Below are positions 8,441 through 16,641 of a stretch of DNA of 64,000 bases, piece after piece. Both the position numbers and the translations under genes were made by a program. The notes below the pieces were generated by a model. It searched no databases, was not told the origin of the DNA, and was given only the letters and a program-made list of their open reading frames with translations. Location of the stretch: positions 1 to 64,000 of the forward strand of contig NZ_JBMERQ010000004.1 of assembly GCF_048820895.1 (NCBI RefSeq), read 5' to 3'. The DNA is from Cribrihabitans_A neustonicus. GTDB taxonomy: Bacteria; Pseudomonadota; Alphaproteobacteria; Rhodobacterales; Rhodobacteraceae. Within the stretch, counting starts at the first letter, position 1; every line of letters begins with the position of its first letter.

Positions 8441-9733
8441 ATGTCAGACGCTCCGTCCTACGGCTTTGACACCTTGCAGATCCACGCCGGCGCCAAGCCG
8501 GATCCGGCCACCGGCGCGCGGCAGACGCCGATCTACCAGACCACCTCCTATGTGTTCCGCGACGCCGACCACGCGGCGGCGCTGTTCAATCTGCAGGAAG
8601 TGGGCTTCATCTACTCGCGCCTGACCAACCCCACCGTCGCGGTGCTGCAGGAGCGGATCGCAACTCTCGAGGGCGGCGTCGGCGCGGTCTGCTGCTCCTC
8701 CGGCCATGCCGCACAGATCATGGCGCTGTTCCCGCTGATGGGACCGGGCTGCAACGTGATCGCCTCGACCCGGCTTTACGGCGGGACTATCACCCAGTTC
8801 AGCCAGACCATCAAACGTTTCGGCTGGTCGGCAAAGTTTGTCGACACCGACGATCTGGAGGCGGTGAAGGCGGCGATCGACGAAAACACCCGCGCGGTGT
8901 TCTGTGAATCCATCGCCAACCCCGGCGGATACGTTACCGACATCCGCGCGCTGGCGGACATCTCCGATGCGGCGGGCATCCCGCTGATCGTCGATAATAC
9001 CTCGGCCACGCCCTACCTGTGCAACCCGATTGCGAAGGGCGCGACGCTGGTAGTGCATTCCACCACCAAGTACCTCACCGGCAACGGCACCGTGACCGGC
9101 GGCTGCGTGGTGGATTCGGGCAAGTTCGACTGGTCGGCTAATGACAAGTTCCCCTCGCTATCTGCGCCGGAACCCGCCTACCACGGGCTCAAGTTCCACG
9201 AGACCTTTGGACCCCTCGCCTTCACCTTCCACAGCATCGCCATCGGCCTGCGCGACCTCGGCATGACGATGAACCCGCAGGGCGCGCATTACACGCTGAT
9301 GGGGATCGAGACGCTGTCGCTGCGGATGCGTAAGCACTGCGAGAACGCCGAAAAGGTCGCGGCCTGGCTGGAGCAGGATGACCGTGTCGACTACGTGACC
9401 TACGCCGGGCTGCCCTCCTCGCCCTATTACGGGCGCGCGAAGGAGCACTACTCCAAGGGCACCGGCGGGCTGTTCACCTTTGCGGTGAAGGGCGGCTACG
9501 AATCCTGCATCAAGCTGGTGGATTCGCTGGAGATCTTCAGCCATGTGGCGAACCTCGGCGACACCCGCTCGCTGATCATTCACTCGGCCTCCACCACCCA
9601 CCGCCAGCTGACGCCCGAGCAGCAGGAAGCGGCGGGCGCCGGGCCGGGCGTGGTGCGGATCTCGATCGGGATCGAGGATGCCGACGATCTGATCCGCGAT
9701 CTCGACCAGGCGCTGGCCAAGGCCTGCGGCTGA
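8441..9733 (+). CDS. metY: O-acetylhomoserine sulfhydrylase (aminocarboxypropyltransferase)
   Basis: This 430-residue PLP enzyme makes homocysteine (or methionine) from O-acetylhomoserine and sulfide or methanethiol in the cytoplasm. The N-terminus FDTLQIHAGAKPDPATGARQ is diagnostic of the Cys/Met metabolism PLP family, subgroup MetY; the Schiff-base lysine is in HSTTKYLTGNG, and the family's C-terminal motif VRISIGIED is present. The ATG at 8441 follows an AGGGAGA ribosome site; the open frame upstream lacks family sequence. The gene ends in its own rho-independent terminator. Confidence 0.93.
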   Translation: MSDAPSYGFDTLQIHAGAKPDPATGARQTPIYQTTSYVFRDADHAAALFNLQEVGFIYSRLTNPTVAVLQERIATLEGGVGAVCCSSGHAAQIMALFPLMGPGCNVIASTRLYGGTITQFSQTIKRFGWSAKFVDTDDLEAVKAAIDENTRAVFCESIANPGGYVTDIRALADISDAAGIPLIVDNTSATPYLCNPIAKGATLVVHSTTKYLTGNGTVTGGCVVDSGKFDWSANDKFPSLSAPEPAYHGLKFHETFGPLAFTFHSIAIGLRDLGMTMNPQGAHYTLMGIETLSLRMRKHCENAEKVAAWLEQDDRVDYVTYAGLPSSPYYGRAKEHYSKGTGGLFTFAVKGGYESCIKLVDSLEIFSHVANLGDTRSLIIHSASTTHRQLTPEQQEAAGAGPGVVRISIGIEDADDLIRDLDQALAKACG

Positions 9734-9751
9734 TCATACTGCGACAGACCA

Positions 9752-9780
9752 GGCCGGGCACCGCAAGCGCCCGGCCTTTT
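9752..9780 (+). terminator. Rho-independent terminator of metY
   Basis: An 8-bp stem, GGCCGGGC/GCCCGGCC, with a short loop is followed by TTTT on the plus strand, 18 bases after the metY stop. Confidence 0.85.
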
Positions 9781-9793
9781 CATCCATGCGCGC

Positions 9794-10510
9794 TTACTCA
9801 GCCGCAGGCTCCAGCAGATCGAAGACCACGGTGACGCTGTGGGTGAAGCTCAGCTCGCCCGCCTCCACCGGCATCGCATCCGCCATCGCCATCTCCCGCG
9901 CCATCATCGGCCGGCCGCCGCCGCCGCCATTCTCGCTGATCGAGCGCACCGGCCCCAGCTGCATCTCCGCCGCCTCCGCGAGCTGGCGCGCCTTGCGCAC
10001 AGCGTCGCGCACCGCGTCGGCTCGAATCTGGTCCTGCACCGCTGCCGGATCAGAAACGGCAAAGCTCAGGTCCTGGAATTGGTTCGCTCCGGCGCTCAGC
10101 ACCTGATCCATCACCGTGCCCAGCCGCCCCAGGTCGCGCACCCGTACCAGCAGCGTATTGGAGGCCTCGAACCCGGTAATCTCCCGCCGGTGGCCCTCGC
10201 CCGGATCGCGGTGCTGGCTCCAGACCGGATGCATGGCGATGCGCTGGGTCTGCATGTCCGCAGGCTGAATACCCGCCGCCCTCAGCTCGGCAATCACCGC
10301 ATTCATTGCTTCCGAAACGGCCGCCATCGCCGCTGAAGCCTCCTCCGCCTCCTCGGTCACACCCAGCGTGATCGTGGCTATCTCTGGCGCCACCTGCACC
10401 CGGCTCTCCCCCGTGACTGTCACCTGCCGCGGCGGCAGCTCCTCTGCGGAAAGTCCGGGGGCGGCCAGCGCCAGCATCAGGGCGGCGGCCAGAAGTCTTT
10501 GTGGTTTCAT
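9794..10510 (-). CDS. SIMPL domain (DUF541) periplasmic protein
   Basis: This 238-residue protein carries a Sec signal peptide (MKPQRLLAAALMLALAAPGLSA) and then the SIMPL/DUF541 fold: RQVTVTGESRVQVAPEIATI at the N-terminus and FSVSDP-like central strands. Members form oligomeric periplasmic or outer-membrane-associated assemblies; E. coli YggE, of the same family, is linked to oxidative stress. It is divergent from the large gene at 10700 with 189 bases between them, which probably hold both promoters. Confidence 0.88.
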   Translation of the reverse strand: MKPQRLLAAALMLALAAPGLSAEELPPRQVTVTGESRVQVAPEIATITLGVTEEAEEASAAMAAVSEAMNAVIAELRAAGIQPADMQTQRIAMHPVWSQHRDPGEGHRREITGFEASNTLLVRVRDLGRLGTVMDQVLSAGANQFQDLSFAVSDPAAVQDQIRADAVRDAVRKARQLAEAAEMQLGPVRSISENGGGGGRPMMAREMAMADAMPVEAGELSFTHSVTVVFDLLEPAAE

Positions 10511-10699
10511 GCGAAATGCTCCTTCTCAATACTCTCTAAATGGGAGCGGCAAACCCTTGCCTGCAAGATGGTTCGGCTCTCTTTTCCTTTAACTCGGCAG
10601 GGAGCTGCTTTAAGGTCTGGCCGCAAGGCCCGGGGCGCGCAGTACAGGCAATGTCAGACCGGCGCGGGCGGCAAGGATTTGGATGGTTTGACCGCACTT

Positions 10700-13336
10700 A
10701 TGACACCGGGCTTCGCTCTCTCTCTGTCTCCTGAGAAAATCACTCTGCGCGCCCGTACCGAGGAGGGCGGCTGGCAAGACGTGGGCAGCACGCCCTTTGC
10801 GGCGCCCGATCTGCCTCAGGCGCTGGCCGCACTGCGCGAGCAGGTTTCGGACGGCGTGATGAAAAACCTGCGCTCCATAATCGTGCTGCCGCCCGAGGTC
10901 GTGCGTTACCTCACCATCGAGACCGGCGAGGTTGCGGATGCGGAACGGCGGACGCAGGCGGCGAGGGCATTGGAAGGCGCCACGCCCTACCCGGTGGCGG
11001 ATCTGGCCATCGTCATCAGCGCGGACGGCGGACAGACCCATATCGCCGCCGCCGCAAAGGAGACTCTGGCCGAGGCCGACAGCTTTGCCCGCGCCCACGG
11101 CTTCACCCCGGTCTGCTTTACCGCGGATCCGGAGGGCACTGCTTTCGAGCAAGCACCAGACTTCGGCCAATGCGCAGCAGAGGAGCCCGCCGCAGAAGCC
11201 CCGCCCAAGGATGCGCAGAAAGACGAGGCCACGGCCCCCGGTGATTCCGCCGCACCCTCGCCTGAGCCCGAAGAACCTGCCGCCACGCTGCAGGCTGAAG
11301 CAGAGGCGGCACCGCAAGCCCCCGGGGCCGGAACCATGCCTGCGGAAGCCGCTGAGACGGAAGACCTTCCGTCTGCGCCGGAGGCCGGTGCAAGTCCCCT
11401 GCCGCCAGCCCCGTCCGCCTCCGATGGCGCAGGCAAGGCTGGGCCCGGGGACACCGCCGGACCAGTGGAGGCCGAAATTGCGCCGGAAACGCCCGCCGCC
11501 GGCGCGGAGCAAGCTGGCAGCCATGCTGCCGCGGATCAGTCCGGCACCGCACCGGAAGCCGGACCCGAATATAGACCGGACCCCGGTTTCACCAGCCGCC
11601 GCGGCAACCCAACGGAGGCGAACGCCCCGGATCAGCCAGAGGCCCCGCGCAAGGCGGCAGCCGCCGCGCCCGCGGTGCCCTCCGCGCCGGAACTCTCCGC
11701 ACCGGGCGCTTCGCAGGCCCCGCCGGCCAAAGCGCCTGACGCGGTCCTGCCTTCCCCCCGCCAAACCGGGGCAATCGCAGGGGGCCGGATCGGAGCCGCT
11801 CCCGCCCCGGCAAAGCCTGCCGCCCCCGCGGCCGCGACGCCGGTGCCGCCGCCGTCCCCGGTCTCCGCAGCAAAGCTGCTGCAGGCCCCCAGCGCCAAAC
11901 CCGCGAGGGACACCATCACCGCCAAACACAGCGCGCCTAGTCAGCCGGCGCCCCGGTTCCTCCCGGCTGCCGTGCGCAGCCTGCCCCGCTCGCGCCGGCT
12001 GACCCTCTCCGTGCTGGCGCTGCTGGCGGTCGCGGGGGCCGCGGCGATAACGCTGGTGGCCGCCAGTGGCCCCGAGGGGGCGGCCAGCAGCGGCACGGCT
12101 CTGAAGGCGGAACTCGCAGAGGCCCCGGACACCGGCAAAGAAGGCCTGCCTGGCACCGCCGCAGCCGGGATCGGGGAGGAACCGCCGATTGCCCCGCAGG
12201 TCGGCGTTCTGGCAGATCAGCCCGACCCGGGCCTGCGCGAGACCGGCGAAACGCTGGACGGCAGCGGCCCGGACGCTTTGCAAGACAGCGAATTGGCGTT
12301 CGAAGCCGAAAGCGAGGAAGCCGCCGCCCCGGAAGACGCTGAAGCGGCCGCGGTCTCCCGGGACGCGGAGCAGCTCGCGCTGACCCGAACCGCACAATAT
12401 GCCGCCACAGGCATCTGGCAGCTGGCGCCAGAGATCGCCGCCCCCGCTGCACCTGCCGGGCCCGAGGCAGGCTCGGACGGCATCTTCGTGGGTTCCATCG
12501 ACAATGGCGAGCTATCGCAGGATGCCGTGGCACTGCCGCCCGCCGAAAGCTTTGCCGCCGACACCGCTCCGGACCCGCGCGCCTCCCCGGCCGCGGCGGG
12601 CGCCACATTTGAGCTCGACAGCCGCGGACTGGTCACCCCAACCCCCGGGGGCACGCTGAACCCGGATGGGGTGATGGTATATCTCGGCCGCCCCAAGGCG
12701 GTGCCGCCGCAGACGCCTGACCGCCCCGACCCGGCCCCCGAAACCGCCGCCGAAGCCGCCGCGCGCGACCGTGTGCTGTCGCAGAAACGCCCGCGGCCGC
12801 GGCCTGACGACCTGGCCGAGACAGCAGAACGGGCGCAGCACGGCGGTCTCAGCCGCGCCGAACTGGCCTCGCTGCGGCCGCGCCCGCGCCCGGCCAGCCG
12901 GAAGCCCTCGGACGAGGACCGCCTGCCGGCCACCGCCCAGGCGGTGCGCAGCTCGCAACTGCCGCGCGCGCGCCCCGCGAACTTCGCCAACCTTGTCGAC
13001 CGTGCCCGCCGCAATGGCGCCAATGAAACCGCTTCGGCACAAGTGGCCGCTGTACCCGCTGCCGCAGCCGCGCCAGCGCCGCGCATCCCCTCCAGCGCCT
13101 CTGTCGCCCGCCGCGCCACCACCGGCAACGCACTCAACCTGCGCAAGCTGAACCTGATCGGTGTCTACGGAACGCCCTCGGACCGCCGCGCCCTCGTCCG
13201 CCTGCCATCGGGGCGCTACAAGAAGGTGAAGGTCGGCGACCGCATCGACGGCGGCCGGGTGATCGCCATCGGCGAAAGCCGGCTGCAATACCAGAAGAGC
13301 GGCCGCAACCGGACCCTGGAGATGCCAAACGGCTGA
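10700..13336 (+). CDS. Large Pro/Ala-rich inner-membrane protein with PilP/GspC-like C-terminus
   Basis: This protein of 878 residues has three parts. Residues 1-150 look like a compact PilM/GspL-type fold (FALSLSPEKITLRAR... IIVLPPEVVRYLTIETGE). Residues 150-430 are disordered Ala/Pro/Glu sequence, then a single membrane segment lies at about 432-455 (TLSVLALLAVAGAAAITLVAAS). A second disordered stretch runs to about 805. Residues 810-878 (LIGVYGTPSDRRALVRLP... VKVGDRIDGGRVIAIGESRL) resemble the homology region of PilP/GspC. ATG 10700 fits the start of the folded part. Relatives in roseobacters are often mis-named translation initiation factor 2 because of composition. No other secretion gene is adjacent; the function is unknown. 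Confidence 0.8.
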   Translation: MTPGFALSLSPEKITLRARTEEGGWQDVGSTPFAAPDLPQALAALREQVSDGVMKNLRSIIVLPPEVVRYLTIETGEVADAERRTQAARALEGATPYPVADLAIVISADGGQTHIAAAAKETLAEADSFARAHGFTPVCFTADPEGTAFEQAPDFGQCAAEEPAAEAPPKDAQKDEATAPGDSAAPSPEPEEPAATLQAEAEAAPQAPGAGTMPAEAAETEDLPSAPEAGASPLPPAPSASDGAGKAGPGDTAGPVEAEIAPETPAAGAEQAGSHAAADQSGTAPEAGPEYRPDPGFTSRRGNPTEANAPDQPEAPRKAAAAAPAVPSAPELSAPGASQAPPAKAPDAVLPSPRQTGAIAGGRIGAAPAPAKPAAPAAATPVPPPSPVSAAKLLQAPSAKPARDTITAKHSAPSQPAPRFLPAAVRSLPRSRRLTLSVLALLAVAGAAAITLVAASGPEGAASSGTALKAELAEAPDTGKEGLPGTAAAGIGEEPPIAPQVGVLADQPDPGLRETGETLDGSGPDALQDSELAFEAESEEAAAPEDAEAAAVSRDAEQLALTRTAQYAATGIWQLAPEIAAPAAPAGPEAGSDGIFVGSIDNGELSQDAVALPPAESFAADTAPDPRASPAAAGATFELDSRGLVTPTPGGTLNPDGVMVYLGRPKAVPPQTPDRPDPAPETAAEAAARDRVLSQKRPRPRPDDLAETAERAQHGGLSRAELASLRPRPRPASRKPSDEDRLPATAQAVRSSQLPRARPANFANLVDRARRNGANETASAQVAAVPAAAAAPAPRIPSSASVARRATTGNALNLRKLNLIGVYGTPSDRRALVRLPSGRYKKVKVGDRIDGGRVIAIGESRLQYQKSGRNRTLEMPNG

Positions 13337-13392
13337 TCCGCCCGCGTGCCGCCCCTGCCCTTGCGCAGGCAGGAACGCTCAATCAAGAACAG

Positions 13393-13420
13393 AAAAACCG
13401 GGCCCGCATCGCAGGCCCGG
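13393..13420 (-). terminator. Rho-independent terminator of hpd
   Basis: On the minus strand a 7-bp stem CCGGGCC/GGCCCGG is followed by TTTTT. It lies about 110 bases past the hpd stop and close to the convergent end of the gene at 10700. Confidence 0.75.
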
Positions 13421-13530
13421 CCGATCCCGAGGGACATGGCACCGTTTGGGACGATGCCGGGGGATCTCGGCGCTTGGGGACCGGAGGCTGGGGGGACGCG
13501 GCCCCCGGTCCCGGCGCCTTTCTCAGCGCC

Positions 13531-14631
13531 CTATCCGGTCGCTTCGATCTCGCCGCTTTCGATCTGCTCGCGCTCAATCGATTCAAACAGCGCCTTGAAG
13601 TTGCCCTCGCCGAAGCCGTCATCGCCCTTGCGCTGGATGAACTCGAAGAAGATCGGCCCGATCACGGTCTTAGAGAAGATCTGCAGCAGGATCTTGGTCT
13701 CGCCGCCGTCAACCACGCCCTCGCCGTCGATCAGGATGCCATGCTTCTTCATCCGGCCGATCGGTTCTTCGTGGCCCGCCACCCGGTCATGGCTCAGATC
13801 GTAGTAGGCATCCGGCGGCGCCGGCATGAACTTGATGCCGCGCTCCGAAATCTCATCGGTCGAGTCATAGATGTTCTCGGTGCCGACGGCGATGTGCTGA
13901 ATGCCCTCGCCCTTGTACTTCTTCAGGTACGAGACGATCTGCCCGGTCTCGCCCCGGTCCTCGTTGATCGGGATCCGGATGCGGCCGCAGGGCGAGGTCA
14001 GCGCGCGGCTCAGCAGGCCGGTGTATTTGCCTTCAATGTCAAAGAATCGGATCTCCTTGAAGTTGAACAAGTCGCCATAGAACTTGAACCACTTGTCCAT
14101 GTTGCCCTTGTAGACGTTGTGGGTCAGGTGATCGAGGTAGTAGAAGCCGACGCCGCGCGGCTTGGATTGCTTCAGCCACTCAAACTCCTCGTTGTAGGGC
14201 GAGGTGTCGTAATACTGGTCGATGAAATAGATCAGCGAGCCGCCAATGCCCTTGATCGCAGGCACTTCCATGGTCTTGCCGGGGCCCTCGTAAGGCTCGG
14301 CGCCCTTGGAGACGGCATGTTCGAACGCCTTTTGCGCATCCGCCACGCGCCAGCCCATCGCAGGGGCGCAGGGGCCGTGTTCGGTTACGAACTGTTCGGC
14401 AAAGCTGCCGGGCTCGGCGTTCAGGATGTAGGTGATGTCGCCCTGCTGCCACAGCTCGATGCCGGGCTTTTCCTTGTGGCGGCCGACCATCTCATAGCCC
14501 ATCTTGGTGAACAGGTCGCGCAGCTCCTGCGGCTCGGGGCTGGCGAATTCGACAAATTCGAAGCCGTCGGTACCGGCCGGGTTTTCTTCGGTGATCTCGG
14601 ACTTGGGGGCATTGTGCGGGAACGGGCCCAT
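13531..14631 (-). CDS. hpd: 4-hydroxyphenylpyruvate dioxygenase
   Basis: This 366-residue cytoplasmic Fe(II) enzyme converts 4-hydroxyphenylpyruvate to homogentisate in tyrosine breakdown. Two glyoxalase-like halves are present. The metal ligands are seen as His in YYLDHLTHNV, His in GIQHIAVGT and Glu in IGPIFFEFIQRKGDDGFG, the last being the family's C-terminal signature. ATG 14631 has a GAGGAG ribosome site 8 bases upstream; a longer frame is rejected because it runs through the divergent regulator. It is divergent from an Lrp/AsnC gene that is its likely regulator. Confidence 0.95.
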   Translation of the reverse strand: MGPFPHNAPKSEITEENPAGTDGFEFVEFASPEPQELRDLFTKMGYEMVGRHKEKPGIELWQQGDITYILNAEPGSFAEQFVTEHGPCAPAMGWRVADAQKAFEHAVSKGAEPYEGPGKTMEVPAIKGIGGSLIYFIDQYYDTSPYNEEFEWLKQSKPRGVGFYYLDHLTHNVYKGNMDKWFKFYGDLFNFKEIRFFDIEGKYTGLLSRALTSPCGRIRIPINEDRGETGQIVSYLKKYKGEGIQHIAVGTENIYDSTDEISERGIKFMPAPPDAYYDLSHDRVAGHEEPIGRMKKHGILIDGEGVVDGGETKILLQIFSKTVIGPIFFEFIQRKGDDGFGEGNFKALFESIEREQIESGEIEATG

Positions 14632-14749
14632 GCTGGTTCTCCTCTGTGCCGGGGCGGCTGGAACTGCCTGCCGGGGGTGTCTTTTGCTGCATCGAGGATA
14701 CCAAATTCCACATGCAGGGTTTGCGCGTTCTTGGGCATTCACCACTTGA

Positions 14750-14773
14750 TTTTCGCGTGATCCACGCGCGAAA
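14750..14773. promoter_or_regulatory. Imperfect palindrome between hpd and lrp, likely Lrp-family operator
   Basis: TTTTCGCGTGATCCACGCGCGAAA is almost self-complementary (TTTCGCG ... CGCGAAA with one extra GC on the right). It ends 25 bases before the regulator's ATG and is within the 167-bp divergent region. Its position fits both autoregulation and control of hpd. Binding is inferred. Confidence 0.5.
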
Positions 14774-14798
14774 TATCGAAAACACGGATAAATCACGC

Positions 14799-15254
14799 AT
14801 GCTTGACCCAGCCGATCTGAAACTCCTGGCCGCCCTCCAGAAGAACGCGCATCTGACCGCACAGGAGCTGGGCGAGCTGCTCAACCTCTCGCCCAGCCAG
14901 GCCGGACGGCGCCGCCAGAGGCTGGAGGCGGAAGGGTATATCACCGGCTACGCCGCGCGGCTGGACCCGGCGCGGCTGGGGCTCACGGTGCAGGGGTTCA
15001 TTCAGGTGCATCTGGCCAGCCACGGCCCGCAGCAATCGGCAGGCTTTGCCAGGCTGGTCGCCAGCCGCGCCGAGATCACCTCCGCATGGACCATGACCGG
15101 CGAGGCCGATTACCTCTTGCGCGTATACTGCCCCGGACTGCAGGCGCTCAACACGCTGATCCACGAAGTTTTGCTGCCGCATCCGGGAGTTGCGCGGGTT
15201 CAGAGCCAGATCGTCATGGCGCAGTTAAAACAGGACGCGCCGCTGCCGACTTAA
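14799..15254 (+). CDS. Lrp/AsnC-family transcriptional regulator
   Basis: This 151-residue protein has the N-terminal winged helix-turn-helix (MLDPADLKLLAALQKNAHLT ... LSPSQAGRRRQRLEAEGYI) and the RAM ligand-binding domain (residues about 65-145; AWTMTGEADYLLRVYC). The family binds amino acids and controls nearby amino-acid genes. Divergence from hpd suggests tyrosine or a related ligand as the signal. ATG 14799 matches the family start; earlier in-frame codons overlap the promoter region. Confidence 0.93.
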   Translation: MLDPADLKLLAALQKNAHLTAQELGELLNLSPSQAGRRRQRLEAEGYITGYAARLDPARLGLTVQGFIQVHLASHGPQQSAGFARLVASRAEITSAWTMTGEADYLLRVYCPGLQALNTLIHEVLLPHPGVARVQSQIVMAQLKQDAPLPT

Positions 15255-15284
15255 CTCTCCGCAAAGATTCCCGCTTTAAGAGAG

Positions 15285-16538
15285 ATGGCAAAGAAACTCA
15301 CACAAGTGGAACGCGCCGTGTCTTTCGTTGACCGCCGAATCGAACAACGCCCATCCAGCGGGGAGGCTCCTTTTGCTCTGAACGAGGTCTTCTTCTCGCG
15401 AACAGACTCGCGCGGGGTGATCGAGGCCGGCAACTACGTGTTCCGCCGCGTTGCGGCTTTTGAGTGGGACGAACTCATCGGCTCGCCCCACAAGGTGATC
15501 CGCCACCCCGACATGCCCAAGGGCGTGTTTTCCCTGTTCTGGGACGTAATCCAAGGCGGCAACACCATCGGCGCCTATGTGAAGAACCGCGCCAAGGACG
15601 GGCTCTATTACTGGGTCTTTGCCGTGGTGGTGCCCTGCGGCGACGGCTATCTCTCCGCCCGCATCCGGCCGACCAGCGCGCTGTTTCCCAAGGTGCGCGA
15701 GTTCTATGCTCAGCTGCTCAAACGCGAGAAGAACGAAGGCCTGAAACCGGACGAAAGCGCGGAGGTGCTGCTGGATTGGCTGCGCGGCCAGGGGTATGAA
15801 AGCTACCAGCAGTTCGCGGTCGACGCGCTCAGCCAGGAACTGATCGCGCGCGACACCGGCCTCGGCAATCCGCCGGACGCCAAGATTTCCGACTTCATCC
15901 TGATGCTGGAAAACGCCGACAAGCTGGTCGCCGAAACGGAGGGGCTGATCACCGATTTCGATGCCATGCACACGATCCCGCACAACCTGCGGGTGCTGGC
16001 CTCGCGGATCGAGCCGTCAGGCGGCCCGGTGACGGTGCTGTCGCAGAACTACGGCTCCATGTCGCGGGAAATGTCGGACTGGTTCGCCGCACACGTGATG
16101 GGCAAAGACAGCAATTTCGCGAAGATCAAATCCTCGGTCAGCGCCAGCCTGTTTGTCGAGGGCATGGCCCGCATTCTGATCGAATGCGACGAGCAGCTGC
16201 AGAAGGAGCGCCGCGAATTGAGCGGCGTCGACATGGACTCGGAACGCAAGATCCTCGCCGACCTGGTCGACAGCCAGCTGACACGCGCAGCCCAAGGCCT
16301 CGCCGAGGTGGAGCGCGAAGCGGCACGCATCACCAGCGCCTGCCAGATCATGCACCGGCATTTCCTCGGCCTCAGCTCGACCCGGGTGCTGTTGAAGATC
16401 GAAAGCGCGCGGCTGCCGGAATCGGGCGGCACCCTGGCCGACATCATCGACCAGCTCGGCGGTTTCCAGGAACGGATCTCCCGGCGGCTGGACCGGATCG
16501 GCAAGCTCAGCACCGAAATCCGCCTGATGGAGCAGTAA
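15285..16538 (+). CDS. PAS-domain cytoplasmic sensor, Aer-like
   Basis: This 417-residue protein has an N-terminal PAS domain (about 20-140) with the Aer-type signature VIRHPDMPKGVFSLFWDVIQGG and AYVKNRAKDGLYYWV, expected to hold a flavin or other cofactor for redox or energy sensing. The C-terminal 200 residues are long helices without a membrane segment. I see no canonical MCP hairpin (the E-rich signalling tip is absent), so it is not a normal chemoreceptor; it may signal through protein contacts. It lies 30 bases after the Lrp gene and could be cotranscribed. Confidence 0.8.
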   Translation: MAKKLTQVERAVSFVDRRIEQRPSSGEAPFALNEVFFSRTDSRGVIEAGNYVFRRVAAFEWDELIGSPHKVIRHPDMPKGVFSLFWDVIQGGNTIGAYVKNRAKDGLYYWVFAVVVPCGDGYLSARIRPTSALFPKVREFYAQLLKREKNEGLKPDESAEVLLDWLRGQGYESYQQFAVDALSQELIARDTGLGNPPDAKISDFILMLENADKLVAETEGLITDFDAMHTIPHNLRVLASRIEPSGGPVTVLSQNYGSMSREMSDWFAAHVMGKDSNFAKIKSSVSASLFVEGMARILIECDEQLQKERRELSGVDMDSERKILADLVDSQLTRAAQGLAEVEREAARITSACQIMHRHFLGLSSTRVLLKIESARLPESGGTLADIIDQLGGFQERISRRLDRIGKLSTEIRLMEQ

Positions 16539-16641
16539 ATTTGTGCGCCCGGTCCCGGCCGGGCGCAATACCGCTTGCCGGACGCACAGCCCGGCGGGAA
16601 AGCCATTGCATTCGCCCGGGCCCGCGCGCGATACCTGTTTT

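Noticed and set aside
11118..12608. Large reverse-strand frames in the Pro/Ala-rich gene
   Set aside because: They are composition shadows of a GC-rich coding strand and show no family features.
13470..13530. Second hairpin in the hpd 3' region as a terminator
   Set aside because: It is GC-rich and foldable but lacks a T tract on either strand; the hairpin at 13393-13420 fits better.
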